From: Gnetum montanum
Lineage: Eukaryota; Streptophyta; Gnetopsida; Gnetales; Gnetaceae
Direction: 5' to 3'
DNA: 60,428 bases
NCBI GenBank assembly: GCA_015680685.1
Contig: MNCI01007578.1
Coordinates: forward strand, 21,489-81,916
Part shown: one piece after another, positions 44,445-57,435 of the stretch
Position numbering within the stretch: position 1 is the stretch's first letter
Layout: the number at the start of each line of letters is the position of its first letter
The notes under the pieces: model-generated
What the model was told of the DNA's origin: nothing
Seen by the model: the letters and a program-made list of their open reading frames with translations, nothing else
Database searches by the model: none
Position numbers and translations under genes: made by a program

Positions 44445-46204
44445 TGAAACACCCCAAATTTCTAGGGCATCCTTGCTTCACTAGGCCTTTGCAATTTAGG
44501 TAGCATCAAGGCAGTCCTTCAGGAGATGGAAGCTCTGAAATTCAAGTTGTCCAATCTGGCAAGTTTTCTACTCTCGGTGTCAGCATGTTCAATGGATCTT
44601 CCTACCTGCCTGCCTGCCTGAGTAGTTCACTCAGTTGACAGCCTACTTAGAAATGATGTGTAGAGTTGTAGGCAGTGCTTAGGATATGCAAAGAAGTTCA
44701 ACAAGTTTTCTAAGTTAATAAGTTTGCTACGCTACGCCATGCTATGCCATGTAGCGTAGCAAGCTTCAGAAAATAGTTGCAGAACAAAGTCCTCTAAGTC
44801 ATGGAGTTTGCTATGCTATGGCACACTATGCCATGTAGCATAGCAAGCTTCAAAAGACTGTTGCAAAACAAAGTGCCATGCTATGCAGTGTAGCCAGGAA
44901 GACAGTCCCTTTGCTCGACTCCAAGTCCTTCAGCGATAGCTCCTTCCACTGGAAAGCGAAAAAGTTAGCAAAAAGTAGGCCATGTTGGATGCTACGCTAC
45001 ACTATGCTACATAGTGTAACATAGCATAGCAACTTGGTAGAAGCAACAAAGGCATCTCGAGGTGCAGGATCAACAAGTCTGCAAGCTTCGCAATGCAAAA
45101 GGAAAAGTTTGCACATTTTTGGCATTTTCGTGACTAAGGCCAACTGGTATGCTATGCTACGCTACATAGTGTAGCACAACATAGCAAATAAGCCAAAAGT
45201 AGTTAGCATGCTTCAAAGGCTTGCACATGCAGCAAGATGCAACGTAGGTTTTGCTTCAAACGAGTGGTTATGCTATGCTACGCTGCATAGTGTAGCACGA
45301 CGTAACAAGATGCTGCACTACACCAAGCATGTTATGCTACCACGCATAGCCAAGCGTAGCAAGCTATCACGCCACGTCAATGCACATCACCTAATTGTAC
45401 CATTGGTGCGCACCTCCAAATTCTGACAGTGTAATTATGATGTGGCAAGGTCGCAATTACAGCATGGCAAGTTCACAATTACAAAATGGTAGGCTTGTCC
45501 AACGGACATGCACATCCAACAGTCATGCATGCCCATGCAGCATACACAAGTCAACATAGGCCCAGGACACGTGGTGTCCAAACGCATCTTTTGCGTGTCC
45601 TTAGCCCTATAAATACCCCGATGAGCAACGCTCAAAGGGTAGGCCCAAGGAAAAAATAAAAAGTGGTTTTGCAAGAAAGCAAGTTAGCACTGTAACCTTG
45701 AGCATTGCAAGCTCTTTGATGGGCATTGTAAGCAGTTAGCACTCCCATTTGGCATTTTGTTCTGCTTTTCCCTACCATCTTGGTAGCACTTGCATTATTA
45801 ACTCCCGAGTCCATATTCAAGTGTACAACTGTCTTGCTCTGGAGGTCTTGGTTACCTTTGGGATTTCTGTGCTTCTTGGCATCGCGCAACCAAATGTATC
45901 CACCTTGATAGAGTAATGTCATAATCTTGAAGCAGTGCACTTCCCTAACTACATTTTACTTTTCTTTCTTGTTTATTGTCGCATTTTATATTGTTGACTG
46001 CATTGTTTATGTTTAAAATACTATTTTTATACTATAAACCTTGCTTTCAAATCACACGTTGCAAAAGGTTATATTAACACTGACTAAGTCCATGTCTGAT
46101 CAACTAGACCATTTAGGGTGCCCCATTTCTATTTATCCAGCACGGCCCTCCCGCAGATTCGGGGTTAAGATTGTCATCGGCCGATGACCCGTCGGTGTTT
46201 TCCA
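44445..46204 (+). repeat. Tat-C 3' LTR with inverted TACGC-type words
   Basis: The start is fixed by the polypurine tract and TGAAACACC. U3 (about 44720-45370) carries several inverted repeats built from GCTACGC and GCGTAGC, in place of the GCGTATACGC arrays of Tat-A and Tat-B. CACGTG is at 45568-45573 and TATAAATA at 45608-45615. The end is inferred from likeness to the GACGATTTCGGT ends of the other LTRs and a CA at 46204. There is no partner LTR to confirm it. Confidence 0.7.
45568..45615 (+). promoter_or_regulatory. Tat-C LTR core promoter: G-box plus TATA
   Basis: CACGTG and TATAAATA are 40 bp apart, as in Tat-A. Confidence 0.7.
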
Positions 46205-48734
46205 ACCGCCAACGTTTTCAATCGCTACAACATGAGCTAGAGAAATGAATAACAAATGTTCAAGCTTAAACCAGAACACACTTATCACCATGCTGATTTT
46301 CCTAATTTTCATGCTCTATTTTGGTATAATGATTACATCCAAGTTACTCTGTTTATGCATGAATTAGATTTTAGCCCTATTTTTTGCTAAATCAGATTTT
46401 GGATCTTGAATCCCAATGATCTCTAGCTAAAGGCAATGTTATTTTCAAAGATAATTTTCTATCTCCTTTGTCTAATCCTAATTCATATTTTAATAGCCAC
46501 AATAATAACATCTGAAAACAAAGATTGTTATCCCTAATGGTTTACGGATTCTTGGTTTCTTTATTCTATTACTAGCTTGATCTGTAAATCTGCCCTATGT
46601 TCCTCTTACTTTTAAAGATATTAGAGATTGTAATTATTCTTTTATTTACTCTAGTTTTAGTGCCTTATTATTTGTAGTGCCCTCAAGTTTGAAAGAGTTT
46701 ACTCATATATATATATATATAACTTTCAAGTTATGAGGAAAACATCATGAACTCCCAACTATATTGATAATTAGAATTTTTTTATTTTCTCTAAATTCTC
46801 ATTTTTTCGCTAAAGTCAGATTTTTTTGCCAAAAATTCCAGCCCTACTTTCAGACTCTATTTGCCAAGTTTAGAATGTCTATAATCAGAGGAAGAAAATA
46901 AAACCCTTAAAAAAGATAAAGATCATGAATTGGATGTCAAAGAGAATGCAGATCCAATGTAGTTATAAAAGTTGCTGATTGAGTCCAAATCCTTAGTTTG
47001 TATGAAAGATGAACCGAATCAATGTTTTGTAAGCTTACACAAATTTCAAATTATTTGCTTTATCATGACATAGAGAGATTTTTTCATCATTAGCTCTTGA
47101 TGGATTCCCATGAGAAAACAAACCCTAGTGTTGTAACACTCCTTAATGTAAGATGCAAGCCAATGTCTCTTATATTGCTTTTGAAACATAAAGAGATGCA
47201 CAGTTACTCTCTTTAAAGTATGTTATGATGATAATGGAATCTTTGAAGCTTGGAAGTCTCCTCAAAGTAAGTCTTTTATTAATGAATATTTTGTACATTG
47301 TCTTAGATGATTTGTTTTGTTGCTTCAAAATTTCACCCTGACAAGATGAAGAACAAATCTTCTGGTGATACAAAGAAGAAGAGTTCCTTAAGTTCCAAGA
47401 GGTTGCAACCTTTATGACCTCCCAACACTAGCAAGAGATCCTAGATAGGGTCCACTTCAAGGTGCAGCCTAGGTGTGTTATTGATTTCCCTAGGGGCCCC
47501 TACTATCTGTGATGGGCTCTTTGTTCTCTTGTTCAGGCCATATGTTGTTTGTTTCTTGTTTTTTGTCTATCTCAATTCTGACTGGTGTTCAAGTAGTCTC
47601 AGTAGAGTAGGTCATTTCATGATGAGCACTACTTGAGTGGGTGACTCTGTTTTTCTGATTGTTCTTTCTTTGTTTCCCCATTTTTTTGGTCTACTATCTT
47701 CTAGGGGTGATTCTCCCCTATGTCTGTCAGGGGGTCTCTCTCTCCTAATTTCTGGATTCTTGTCTATTTGGGTAGGGGAGGGTCTTCTGACCTTGCCATC
47801 TTGATTGTACATATTAATTTCTTTTTTAATCTAACTTGAGCTTTTTCCAAATATATATATAAACCTAAAGAAACAACGTGCACAACTATGCATACATGTA
47901 GTCTTCATATTAATGCATGTTATCTTGGGAAATGATATTGAAAAGCAAAAGTACATAAAAAATATATACAAAAGATAAAAATGATATCTAACCAAGATAA
48001 CTCCAACTTTTGTAATTAAGGCAAATCCAAGCCTATCATACACCAAAGATGCAAAATCTGTAGAATTTAAAAGGCAAAATTAGAAAATATTTAGAAATAT
48101 TAAAATCTTATAGATAAGGAAATGAGAGGACTTGATACTTCTTAGAAAATACACTCATCCAATAATGTTACCAAAATAGCCATGGGGAATTCAGAAAACT
48201 CATACCATACCTGATGTAATTTTGTGCAAATAAATACACTTTCCCATTGAAAAATAATAATCTTAGTGTTGCAATACATATATTATAAGGATTCCTTGAC
48301 AGGAAAAATTAAAATAACCAATTCCATGGAATTTGCATGGTTAACAAAAGCATTGGGGTAAATGAACAACATAAAACCGCATTTCATTTTTAAATGGTCC
48401 TAGTCCTAGCCTACATTATTCTCAATGTAAGAACATGAGAGCCTGGAAGAATAATAAAAGTTTGGTTGGAAATAAGTAGTGTCACATTGTAGATTCTCTT
48501 TCTTTCCTTTCGATTTGGCATCTAAACATATGGAATTTATTTTCCTGGTTTCTCAGAAATCATATTCTAACCCCTTTGATAATGATGACTCATGATTAAA
48601 AATAATATTTTTTTTCATGGCTTTTATTTTATAGTTTCTTTGTTTCATTTTATCAGCAGAAAATATAATGGATCTGTTCTTTATTTTTGGAAACATTATT
48701 ATGAGAACTTAGATATCTGTTTAAATCAGGACTA

Positions 48735-48900
48735 CTAGGAGTGATGGTAAGGTGCTTGTTTCTCAAGTTGTAAAAGTTGGGTTCAAACCTGGGCACAGCC
48801 ACTTGAAAGAGTTTAGGCTCTCACTCACCTTGGTAGGTTGAACATTGATCCTCTAAGTGATGATCCTTTACATTGGAAGTTAAATGTTAATTTTCTGTTT
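48735..48900 (+). mobile_element. SINE-like patch with tRNA promoter boxes
   Basis: TGGTAAGGTG (48745-48754) resembles an RNA polymerase III A box, and GGTTCAAACC (48780-48789) is a near-consensus B box. Such pairs mark tRNA-derived SINEs. The tail and ends are unclear. Confidence 0.4.
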
Positions 48901-50679
48901 TCTTAGAAAATAGCCTTGCATTGTTTTGAAGGAAAAATATATCAGAATTGAGTGTTCTTAATCATGATAATTATTAGGCCAATTGGCCACAATTGCATTA
49001 TCCATGTTTGACATCCCTCCTGTTGAATCAGTAATGGGACATTCATGATTTAAAATTTAAAAGGAAAAGATGATTCATGAAGTTTGGTAGAGAGGTTGCT
49101 GTCATGATTATCTAGCTTGGCAGTTTCTGTTTGCTCAGAAATTAGTTTTGAGTTTGTTTTGAAGCAAAAATCTATCAGAATTTGGTTTTCTTAAAGATGG
49201 TAACTAATAAGCCACTTAGCCACCATTGCATTTTCCATAGTTGACAACCTTCCTATTGAATTGCTAATGGGGTGTTTTTCATTTAAATTTCTTTTAAAAG
49301 GCAATTCATTAAGTTTTCTAGCAAGGTTGCTGTCATGATCATCTAGCTTGATGGATGGATTGATTTCTTGCTTTTAAAATTAGGAAAAAGAATATTCCTA
49401 AAGTTTGATGTTTCATGTTTGGATTAAAGTACATGGGCTGTTTCTTGAGTAAAGAACATTACTCGTTTTGAAATTAGCATGTATCCGTTGCATATAAGTC
49501 AAAGCTGTTACTTGACGTTGAATTAATAAAACCTCATAATTAGTATTGTTAGTATTGATAACGATAGGCTAAGAAGATGTATTTTAAAAGATAGTTTCAT
49601 CTTGCATGCTGGTCGAAGCAATCTGACATCGCTCCCCTTGAGCTCTAGCAATTAGGATTTTTTGTTTTCTCTAACTCTTATCACATAAGTTTTTGGCTTC
49701 TATTAATGTCTTTTGTGATTTTCACCATGGCAACATTTTGAATGTGCTTCAGAACATGCTCAGCCATTTAGACAGAATATAGGTGATTTCATTGAGGCAT
49801 GACATTGAAGAGAAATGAAAAACAATAAGAATTAAAGTTTGGGAAGCCTTCCAATGGTGTGTTTAACATGCACCTTTTAACCATAAATATTCTTGCCCAG
49901 TACCGTTGTGGATAAAAGCCTTAATACTGTAGTGAGACATTGCATGTTATTTAAGGAATTTTCAATGAAAAACCAAAATGGATCTATTTCCAACACTCTC
50001 TTTAGTGTTATGGTTTGTAGATGCATACTATCTTTAGCATTATGAATGATATTCATTGTTCTTTGAAACATGTATCCAAATTTTCATTATCACTTGTAAT
50101 CCAGGCACTATAGATCCTTGGTTTGCAGTCTGCCCCAAAAGGGAAAAAAAAACATTTATGGTTGTATTTTCCTGTTTTTAGTGCTTAAAGTATTTATTTG
50201 TGATGGCATTGTTAAATCTATTTCAAACATTGGGGAAATCAAAATTGATTCCATCATTAGATTGTCAATGTGGTTTGGATGATGCACTCTTAAGAGACTC
50301 TGTCATTGCTAATGTATGTCCAAAACGGAGAACTAAGCTACAGTTGATCTATTACAGTTCATCAAGACATGTGTTTGTCCTCAATTTCATAAAATGGTGG
50401 TTTGTTTTGTCTGTGATTGTCATGATCTTGATTTATTAGATAACATTCGTCCCATTCTAGCAAAGTTAAATCCACTATATGTTATAATTGGAAGTGATAG
50501 TTTCAATAAAATAATCAGCAAATCAGATTCGAAAATACACTAGAGAAGCTGTGGAAAAATTATTAAAATGTTGTAGATTTGAATAAAATGTTAAAGGCAG
50601 AAAATATCACGTTGTAGCAGATCAAATAGACACTGTAAATCACTAATGGTTGTAAACTTCAGCAAACGTTTTCTGTAAA

Positions 50680-51060
50680 AGCAGAATGAAAACAACAAAA
50701 GAAAATAGCACAAGAACACAAAGATTTACGTGGTTCGGGTCTTTTTTACCCTAACTCCACAACAATGCTGATTTTCCCTCTATTCTACTCAAATTTTAAG
50801 GACACAAGCCATCCTTATAGCTTTTTCAAGCACCCAATCTGTAACTCCAATAGATCTCAGACTCTCATCTCCAAGGTAAAACCTTAATACAATGCTTCTA
50901 CATCAAAAACACACCCCACATAAAGGCTACCCCAAGCCTTCTATATATAAGGAAACATTAGGACCAAATCCCAATCCTAACACATGTGGGATAAAACAAA
51001 TCCCCACATAAACATCACTTTACAAATTGGCCCCTCACCTCCCCATTCTCAACCCCTCGT
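50680..51060. repeat. Possible LTR fragment
   Basis: GATTTACGTGGTTCGGGTC at about 50725 followed by CTAACTCCACAAC recalls the U5-type region of some plant Copia LTRs. TATATATAAGG near 50941 is TATA-like. No partner LTR or coding region was seen. Confidence 0.25.
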
Positions 51061-51659
51061 TTTGTTTTTTTTTTCATATAATTATTTAAAATGCAACATC
51101 CTCTTAAAAAAATAAAAAGAAATACAACAAATAATACTAATGTATTTGTCTTCATTTTTCCAACACTATATTGATATGGAAAATCAAAATATGATAAATG
51201 GTTACCATGGCAAGCAAAGTTAAATCCATGATTTTTTTTAGAGATCGGGTCATGATGTATTATAGACAGGAAAATACATATGGGTATAATAGGGGCTGAG
51301 AAATCCCTCAACAAGATGTAGAGGTGGGGCATAATAACATTATCCATGAGAACATAACAACTAGATTTGAAATGGCCCAAAGGGCCCCAAAACCCAAAAC
51401 AGCTATAAAGAAAACACCAAGTAAATAAGCATAAACAAATAATCCCATTAGGCAAGAGGGAGAGTGACAAATACAATTGTGTCTCATACAAAAATGAACC
51501 TGATCTATGTTCACCCTAACTATCTATAATTTCACAAAGCCAAAAACTTCATTGAAACTACAATTGAATTTTTTACTTATATCTACTGGGATCCCTTAGA
51601 TCTATTGGACCAGTTTTAGAATTTCTTTTACAGAATTTTATTTTAAACTTTATAACTTA

Positions 51660-51735
51660 GTACTACTTGGTAAAATCAAACCTATGACTTGGGATTACTA
51701 AGCCAAGAATCTTACCACTAAGTTAAAACACCTCA
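51660..51735 (-). mobile_element. Second SINE-like patch, minus strand
   Basis: On the minus strand TAGTGGTAAG (51711-51720) and GGTTTGATTT (51673-51682) resemble degenerate A and B boxes about 40 bp apart. Confidence 0.3.
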
Positions 51736-52368
51736 ATGTTTAAGTTTTTGAAGACTCTCCTACTTAAACTATATCTCTTCTAGATGCAAGATGATTGACT
51801 GCTACTTCATCATGACTTTAATCTTCTTAAAGAAGAAGTTGCAATTATCCCTTAACTCAATGTAAGGATGCTTCTAATTAGAAAGTCATTGTTCCATGGA
51901 GCTCCTAAGCATTACCCAATGTTTCCTTCCCATTTCCTTTGTAGTGCCCCACATTTGCACATGTGACTATAGTACTCTATTAGATACTTAGACTTTGATT
52001 AGCTTATAAACATTTTTGGTATATGTACCGAATACTTCTAAGTAATATAAATATTTTATTTAGATGACATAAGCAAGTTTACAATTTATTTTCGGTTTCT
52101 TTGAATTATTTATTATTTCAAGTAATACATATATGGATATTTGTTGAAAAATAGGCATGACAAAGTCTAACATTATTTTAGAATTAATGTAATTGGATCT
52201 ATGTTTTACTTTGATATTTAGTTAGAATAATTTTAATGTTAAAAAATTATTCTTAATTACTTTTTCTATGAATTGTGTAAAATAAGATTAAATGGATTTT
52301 AACATTGACAATGTGCTTCATATTGATGGCTGAAAAGAAAAAGTACAAAAGACTCATTTCATAGGGGC

Positions 52369-52575
52369 CATGTGACTTTCTTAAGTGTTGTCATGTTCAC
52401 ACCCATGTGACCTTCTTGAGTGATGTCATTCTTGCATAACCACTCTCATGTAAACCTCTTGAGTGATGTCATTCTCACACAACCACTTCCATGTAACGTT
52501 TGAGTGTTGTTACTTTCACAACCACTCACATGTGACTTTCTTGAGTGTTGTCACTCTCACCTCAACCACTCCCTC
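52369..52575. repeat. Minisatellite, five units of 35-44 bp
   Basis: Units start CATGTGACTTTCTTGAGTGT or a variant, near 52369, 52404, 52448, 52490 and 52529. No gene is associated. Confidence 0.75.
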
Positions 52576-53682
52576 ATGAGAGCTTGTTTGTCAAAGATGT
52601 CATGAATTAAAAAAAAGAAATATATTTGGGTGAGTGTCCATCAGGTAGAATTTTGTGTCCAAGCCATAGAGTGCCCTTCATCCTATGAATAGAAGGGCAA
52701 GTTTGCTTTCAAAAATAACCTTTGCCCAAGAGAAGGAGACTGCACTAGTTTAAAGTGAGAAGAGTTGAGGAGAGAAGGAGAGTGATTGTTCATTGTTCTT
52801 AGCCATTTCTTAAACTTTCTTGAGTGTTCTTGTGGGCTCATGGGAGGTCAATTTTGTGCCTGTTTTTTGGGGACTGTTTGGCTTATTCAAGGGACTATTT
52901 ACTCATAATTTGTAAGAAGATTTTGGCAGCACCTTGGACTTGCAATTTGAAGTTGATTTCTTGAGGGTACTTTTTGGTTAACAACTCAACCTTGAGGTAT
53001 ATTTACCCTCCCCAAATTAGCCAAACTTAACTTTAAAGGTGTGCATTCCAAGCCTTTGTTAAAATTAAAATTTTAACAATTGTTTAAGGCAGTATTGTCT
53101 TGGATAAGTGAATCATTTCATGAGGGTATTTGGGATTTTCTTAAAAGTTTGTGAGTCATGCATGAGGTCTTTCATACATCTTGGATTTGACTTTTGGCAT
53201 GCATGTTTTTTTTAAAGAGTTTGGATCATCATATCAATCATAATCAAATTTACATGAGTCTTATACAGTCACAAAATGAGGGGATTATTGACCCCCTCTA
53301 CTCCCCTAACCCCACAACCAAGAAATCTCCCAAAATACTTAGATTCCTCATGTAAGATCTAAAATTGGCATCCTAATGCAAAAATCTTCCAAGATGACCC
53401 CACAAACCTCAAAATCAAACAAGGAAAAACAACAACCAAAAGAGACAAAAGTCTAAACCTACATCGTAAATATGGCAAGGGAGGCCTATGCAATGGAAAA
53501 TGGCCCTTTCTTAATAGTGGATAGCATTGAGAACAACACATTGCCTCTCAGTATGCAAAAAAGCAGCAACCTACTAAAAATATTTAAATGTTTTTTCTTT
53601 CCTTACACTCTCCTCATCATCCCGCATTCCATCTAAGTGGACCTCCAACCCCCTATGTCCAATGTAATATCACAATGCTTAC

Positions 53683-54173
53683 CATGATGTGTTTTGGCCA
53701 ATATTCATAATAGCATAGGGACACTTCACCTCCCGAACCCAAGTTCTAGCATTGTGTTCATGTGCCCAATCTTGCTACCAGTGGATCTAAGCAACCACCA
53801 TCTCCTCTTGCTCATGATGCTCCTGTTCCTCTCTCGTGTTAGTTATTGACCCCCCCTGTGCTTCTTTTTGGAGCTGCTCCTGAATACATTGTCAGAGCAC
53901 TGCCTCTAGCTCATTCATTGCTACTGCCTCAACTAAGTCCCGCCATCACTTCTCCTCTTTGGCCACTTTTTCTTGGATGCATTTGACCAATTCAAACTAC
54001 TGTTGCAACTCCTTCTCCTAAGCCCTCCACTTATCCTTCCATAGGGTCCTTTCCTTTGCGTGGGTCCGATCCACTACCCTAGTTAGCATAGACTCAAGGT
54101 CCTAAGGCATAGACCCACCAAAAGCATCAGACCATGCTATAAGTCACGCAATAAGTGTCGTAGGAGAAGGCAT
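53683..54173 (-). pseudogene. Eroded coiled-coil-like frame, unrecognised
   Basis: One minus-strand frame from ATG 54173 can be followed for about 165 codons. Its stops are of the TAG/TGA kind that C-to-T decay produces. The protein is rich in Glu, Gln and Lys with heptad-like spacing (KELQQ, ELVKCIQEKVAKEE, CIQEQLQKEAQG, EEQEHHEQEEMVV) and ends near an ATGGTAAGC that could be a splice donor. It precedes the pararetrovirus on the opposite strand. It may be a remnant of a transposon protein; I cannot name it. Confidence 0.45.
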
Positions 54174-54312
54174 GTAAGTCGTGCAAGTGTGTAGCAGTCA
54201 TGTTTTGAGACATCTATTGGCCAACAATTCCCATTGACCTACTCCAGTTTCCATTTCTACTTTTTCATATATTCAATGATTATCTTAGTATTTCTCCTTG
54301 AATGATGCTAGT

Positions 54313-54870
54313 ATGTCACCACCACCTCCTATTCAAAAATATTTTTATCCTAAATCTATACTTCATACATTTGAATCATTTCAATCTATGCACATTAGTG
54401 AATGCAATTTAGAACCACTGGGTCTAGACTTAGACCAGTAGCTTTAACATTTTTTTGACCTGGGGGAAGTTGAGAAGTGGCAAAAAGAAGGTTATCATTA
54501 TATTCATCTTGCAAAAATTGCCATTCACATACATCCACATTTCAATTATCATTTGAAGAAACCATATTGGATCACCTTAATCAACAAAAGGTTTAAATAT
54601 TTTCAAGATGCTATTATACCTTAGGTTAAGGGTAGGTTAGTTACATATGCTCTTATCATTACAATATCCAACTTCACTCTTTCTTTATCATATCCACATT
54701 TGTTTAATAATTTAATTCTTATTACTTACATTCCTTTAAATATAGTAGATTAGAGTATATATTGTATAATAGGTACTAGGTTAAGTTTTAAATTATGTAA
54801 TTCTATAAGTATTAAGACTTTATTACCATTTGGGCAACAAATTTTATCTGAGGATCTACAAATCTAGAAT
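54313..54870 (+). pseudogene. Pararetrovirus movement-protein-like region (broken)
   Basis: The frame opens at ATG 54313 (MSPPPPIQKYF). A region with YHYIHLAKIAIHIHP, then WITLINKRFKYFQDAI, then YALIITISNFTLSLSYP resembles the 30K-type movement domain of caulimovirids, where similarly spaced hydrophobic strands occur. Stops appear near 54439, 54445, 54622, 54750 and 54868. The reading frame differs from the coat region that follows. Confidence 0.6.
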
Positions 54871-54979
54871 ATGGGGTTCAAATTAACACAAAGGATCTTC
54901 TAGTTTATAGGTTATTTCTAGATTTAGATGATCTTTAGAAGAATATTATGACTATCAAAAATCAAAGAGATCTTTCTTG

Positions 54980-56690
54980 AAAGCACCTTCTAAGAAAAGA
55001 AGATATTATGTTGAATCAAAACCTCCTAGGTTTTTACCATATGACCCTCTAACACCAAAGTAATCCAAATCCATAAAGTTGTTTCAAAAACCTAAACATC
55101 CTAGTGGAAAGATAGATGAGGAAAGATTAGACACTATGGAGAGAGTATTTAAGAAACTAGGAATAAATATGGATCCCAAAAAGCTAATCAAGATAAAAGG
55201 TGAAGAAATGGTTGTAGACCAAAAAGGAAAAATTGCTATTGAAGATGCTTCTTCTTCTTCTTCAGAGGAAGAAATATTTCTTGCACAAAGCAGTGGTTCA
55301 AAGATTAGTGAATGCACTCATCCTAATATCCATAAGCTAGAAAACGAATTTAGGTGTGTTGAGTGTGATGAATTGCTAAGGATTCATATGAATCAAAGTG
55401 AAGAAGAAAAGCCCCAAGAAACTATCCATATGCTTTAATATAAAACCTTTGTAGAGCCTCCATTAGATATAGTCAGATTACATAATTGGACTAATAAAAA
55501 GCTTACTTATATTAGTGATCAAAATACTATGAATTATGATAAGCTAAGAGAACTTCAACACAACATGAAGGAAATTCATAAAATATGGGTTCCTAAAATA
55601 AACCAAAAATAGGCATCAAATTCGAAACTGAAGAAACAAAAAGAAAGTTGGAATAGTGGTAAATTGTACATAGATTCTCCTCCTACTACTCCAAAACCTT
55701 CTTCAAAACCAAAAACAAAATGGTATAGAAAACCTCAATATAGGAAAATGCATATGATTCCTAAGGAAGAGAAAGGGAAAGAGGTTAATGCTAATGAAGA
55801 TGAAACATTATATATTGGAAGTGATGGTTTGTTAGACTTGAAAGAAAATAAATTAATTGCTACCCCAGGAATCGATTTAGAAGATCTGAAAGACTTAACA
55901 GGTATGCAAGTTCAACCATCAACAGAAAAACCTCTACCATATTTTAGTATGGATGATAAAACTCCTCTCGAACGTTAAAAAGAAATTGATAGGATTAATG
56001 GGTTTATATCTAGACAAGTCATCTTAGAGAAAAATACTTTTAAACATTCCATATTAAATGCAACAATGAATTTTGAAGGCATGCTTAAATGATGGTGGAA
56101 TTACATTGAAGCACCTGTTAGAAAAAAATTACTTGAAAGTCCTTCAATAGTTTTTATTAATGCATTAAATAAAGAATTTATATGTAATAAGAGTGATTAT
56201 GATGCATTATATAGGATGTTATTTTATGCTTCAAGATTGCACAAGATCCAAGATCTTCCAATTTTCCTTGACATCATGGAAGAATGATATTATTATGGAA
56301 ATTTAATACATGGTGTAGGAGCCAAAGAACATTTGATTAGTTGTCTTCCATCTCCATTTACTGAATATTATAAATCATGCATAAAAGATGATGACAAAGA
56401 TATTTAAGACATGAGGTTCAATGCCATTCATCAATTTTTAGAGAGGGTGACTAAGGATTTATGCACAGAAAAAAACACAAAAAATATTAGGATCATTAGG
56501 AAAAAATCAGGAAAAGATTTATGGCTGCAAATGTCTCCAGAAGATAAATTTAGTAAATCTATACAAGAAAGGAAAATTAAAAAACAAAAAGAAAAATATT
56601 ACTATAAACAATCACAAAAATATCCTCAATCCAAGCCTAGAAAATTTTGGAGAAAGAAACAAGCAGAAATACCATATGATGGGACATAGA
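54980..56690 (+). pseudogene. Pararetrovirus coat-protein region (broken)
   Basis: One frame runs from about 54980 to 56687, with in-frame stops at 55061, 55436, about 55610, 55976, about 56089, about 56285 and 56405. An acidic Ser-rich run (55245-55280) and a Cys-rich patch (FRCVECDELL, about 55351) lie in the first part. A Lys/Arg/Tyr-rich tail (about 56570-56680) is basic, as caulimovirid coat proteins are before the nucleic-acid-binding finger. A clear CCHC finger is not visible. Confidence 0.6.
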
Positions 56691-56929
56691 ACTAGAAATG
56701 TCAAAAGAAAACTAGGGAAAACGAGAAATACCATATGCAATCGGTACTTGAATGTGGAGGAAATACCACATGAAAAAATTAAATAAATACATTGAACAAA
56801 TAAATATGATGACCTCCAAAGAATAGAAGAAAGTTATCAACAAAATGTTATGAAGAAGAAGTCAAAAGTATCCAAGTAGTTCTTGAAATCAACCAAAATA
56901 GTTCAAAACCATCCTGCTAGCTTATAAAT

Positions 56930-57435
56930 TAAAAATCAAATGTCCCAAATACAAAGTTTATGAGATAGATGTCTTGATAGATATAGGAGATAAACTATCT
57001 CTAGCTAGACAAGGGACTTTACCATTATTCACTTGGGAAGATAAAAATCCCAGACAAATTATTTTTAATACACAAAAGAAAGTAATTTCAAAACAAGCTC
57101 AGGTTCCATTTCTAATGCTTGATAATAGTATATTTGAATGTCTTGTTTATCAGTTTGAAATAGCTTCATCTGATTTTATATTAGGAACTGATAATTTACA
57201 AAATTTATCTAGTTGTTCTATAAAACAAAACAATATTAGGCTAGGAAAATATGTATTCCCTAGAATAAATGCCAAACAAAGGTTTGTCATGAACAAACTC
57301 CCTAAAGAAAATCCAAAACGGATGGCTTGGGTTATTAATCATGTTGAACATAAAAAATCTAAATTTGAACAAATAACTAAACACCTTAAAATATTTGCTA
57401 GTGTTGATCTAACCCAATTTAGATATAAAAAATAG
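56930..57435 (+). pseudogene. Pararetrovirus aspartic protease region (broken)
   Basis: DVLIDIGDKLSLA marks the active-site loop, with Asp-Ile-Gly at 56980-56988 in place of Asp-Thr-Gly, so the key Thr is lost. FILGTDNLQN fits the later conserved segment. The frame is one step off from the coat region and is the same as RT. It runs open from 56974 to a stop at 57433. Confidence 0.75.

Larger units (their letters stand above)
19600..46204 (+). mobile_element. Tat-C: old, 5'-truncated Tat element split by Tat-B
   Basis: What remains is gag from about 19630, protease, the antisense gene, an integrase fragment, 3' untranslated region, hairpin, polypurine tract and 3' LTR. The 5' LTR and leader are absent and RT plus both RNase H domains are deleted. 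Tat-B (24275-40007) sits inside aORF exon 7 of this element. Tat-C is much more diverged from Tat-A and Tat-B than they are from each other, and it has many more stops. The left limit is only where homology begins; the right limit is from a CA and alignment of LTR ends. Confidence 0.85.
46205..53573. other. AT-rich intergenic DNA without a supported gene
   Basis: Open frames are short and change constantly. There is a TA microsatellite near 46706-46722. Minor items inside are listed separately (SINE-like patches, minisatellite, possible LTR piece). The frame at 50200-50439 (79 codons) has no recognisable domain. Confidence 0.55.

Noticed and set aside
50200-50439. 79-codon plus-strand frame as a small gene
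   Set aside because: No domain, no splice or promoter context, and AT-rich surroundings.
53574-53682. A final exon after the coiled-coil frame (ATGGTAAGC donor, ACATAGGGG acceptor)
   Set aside because: The implied intron is only about 30 bp, too short for plant splicing.
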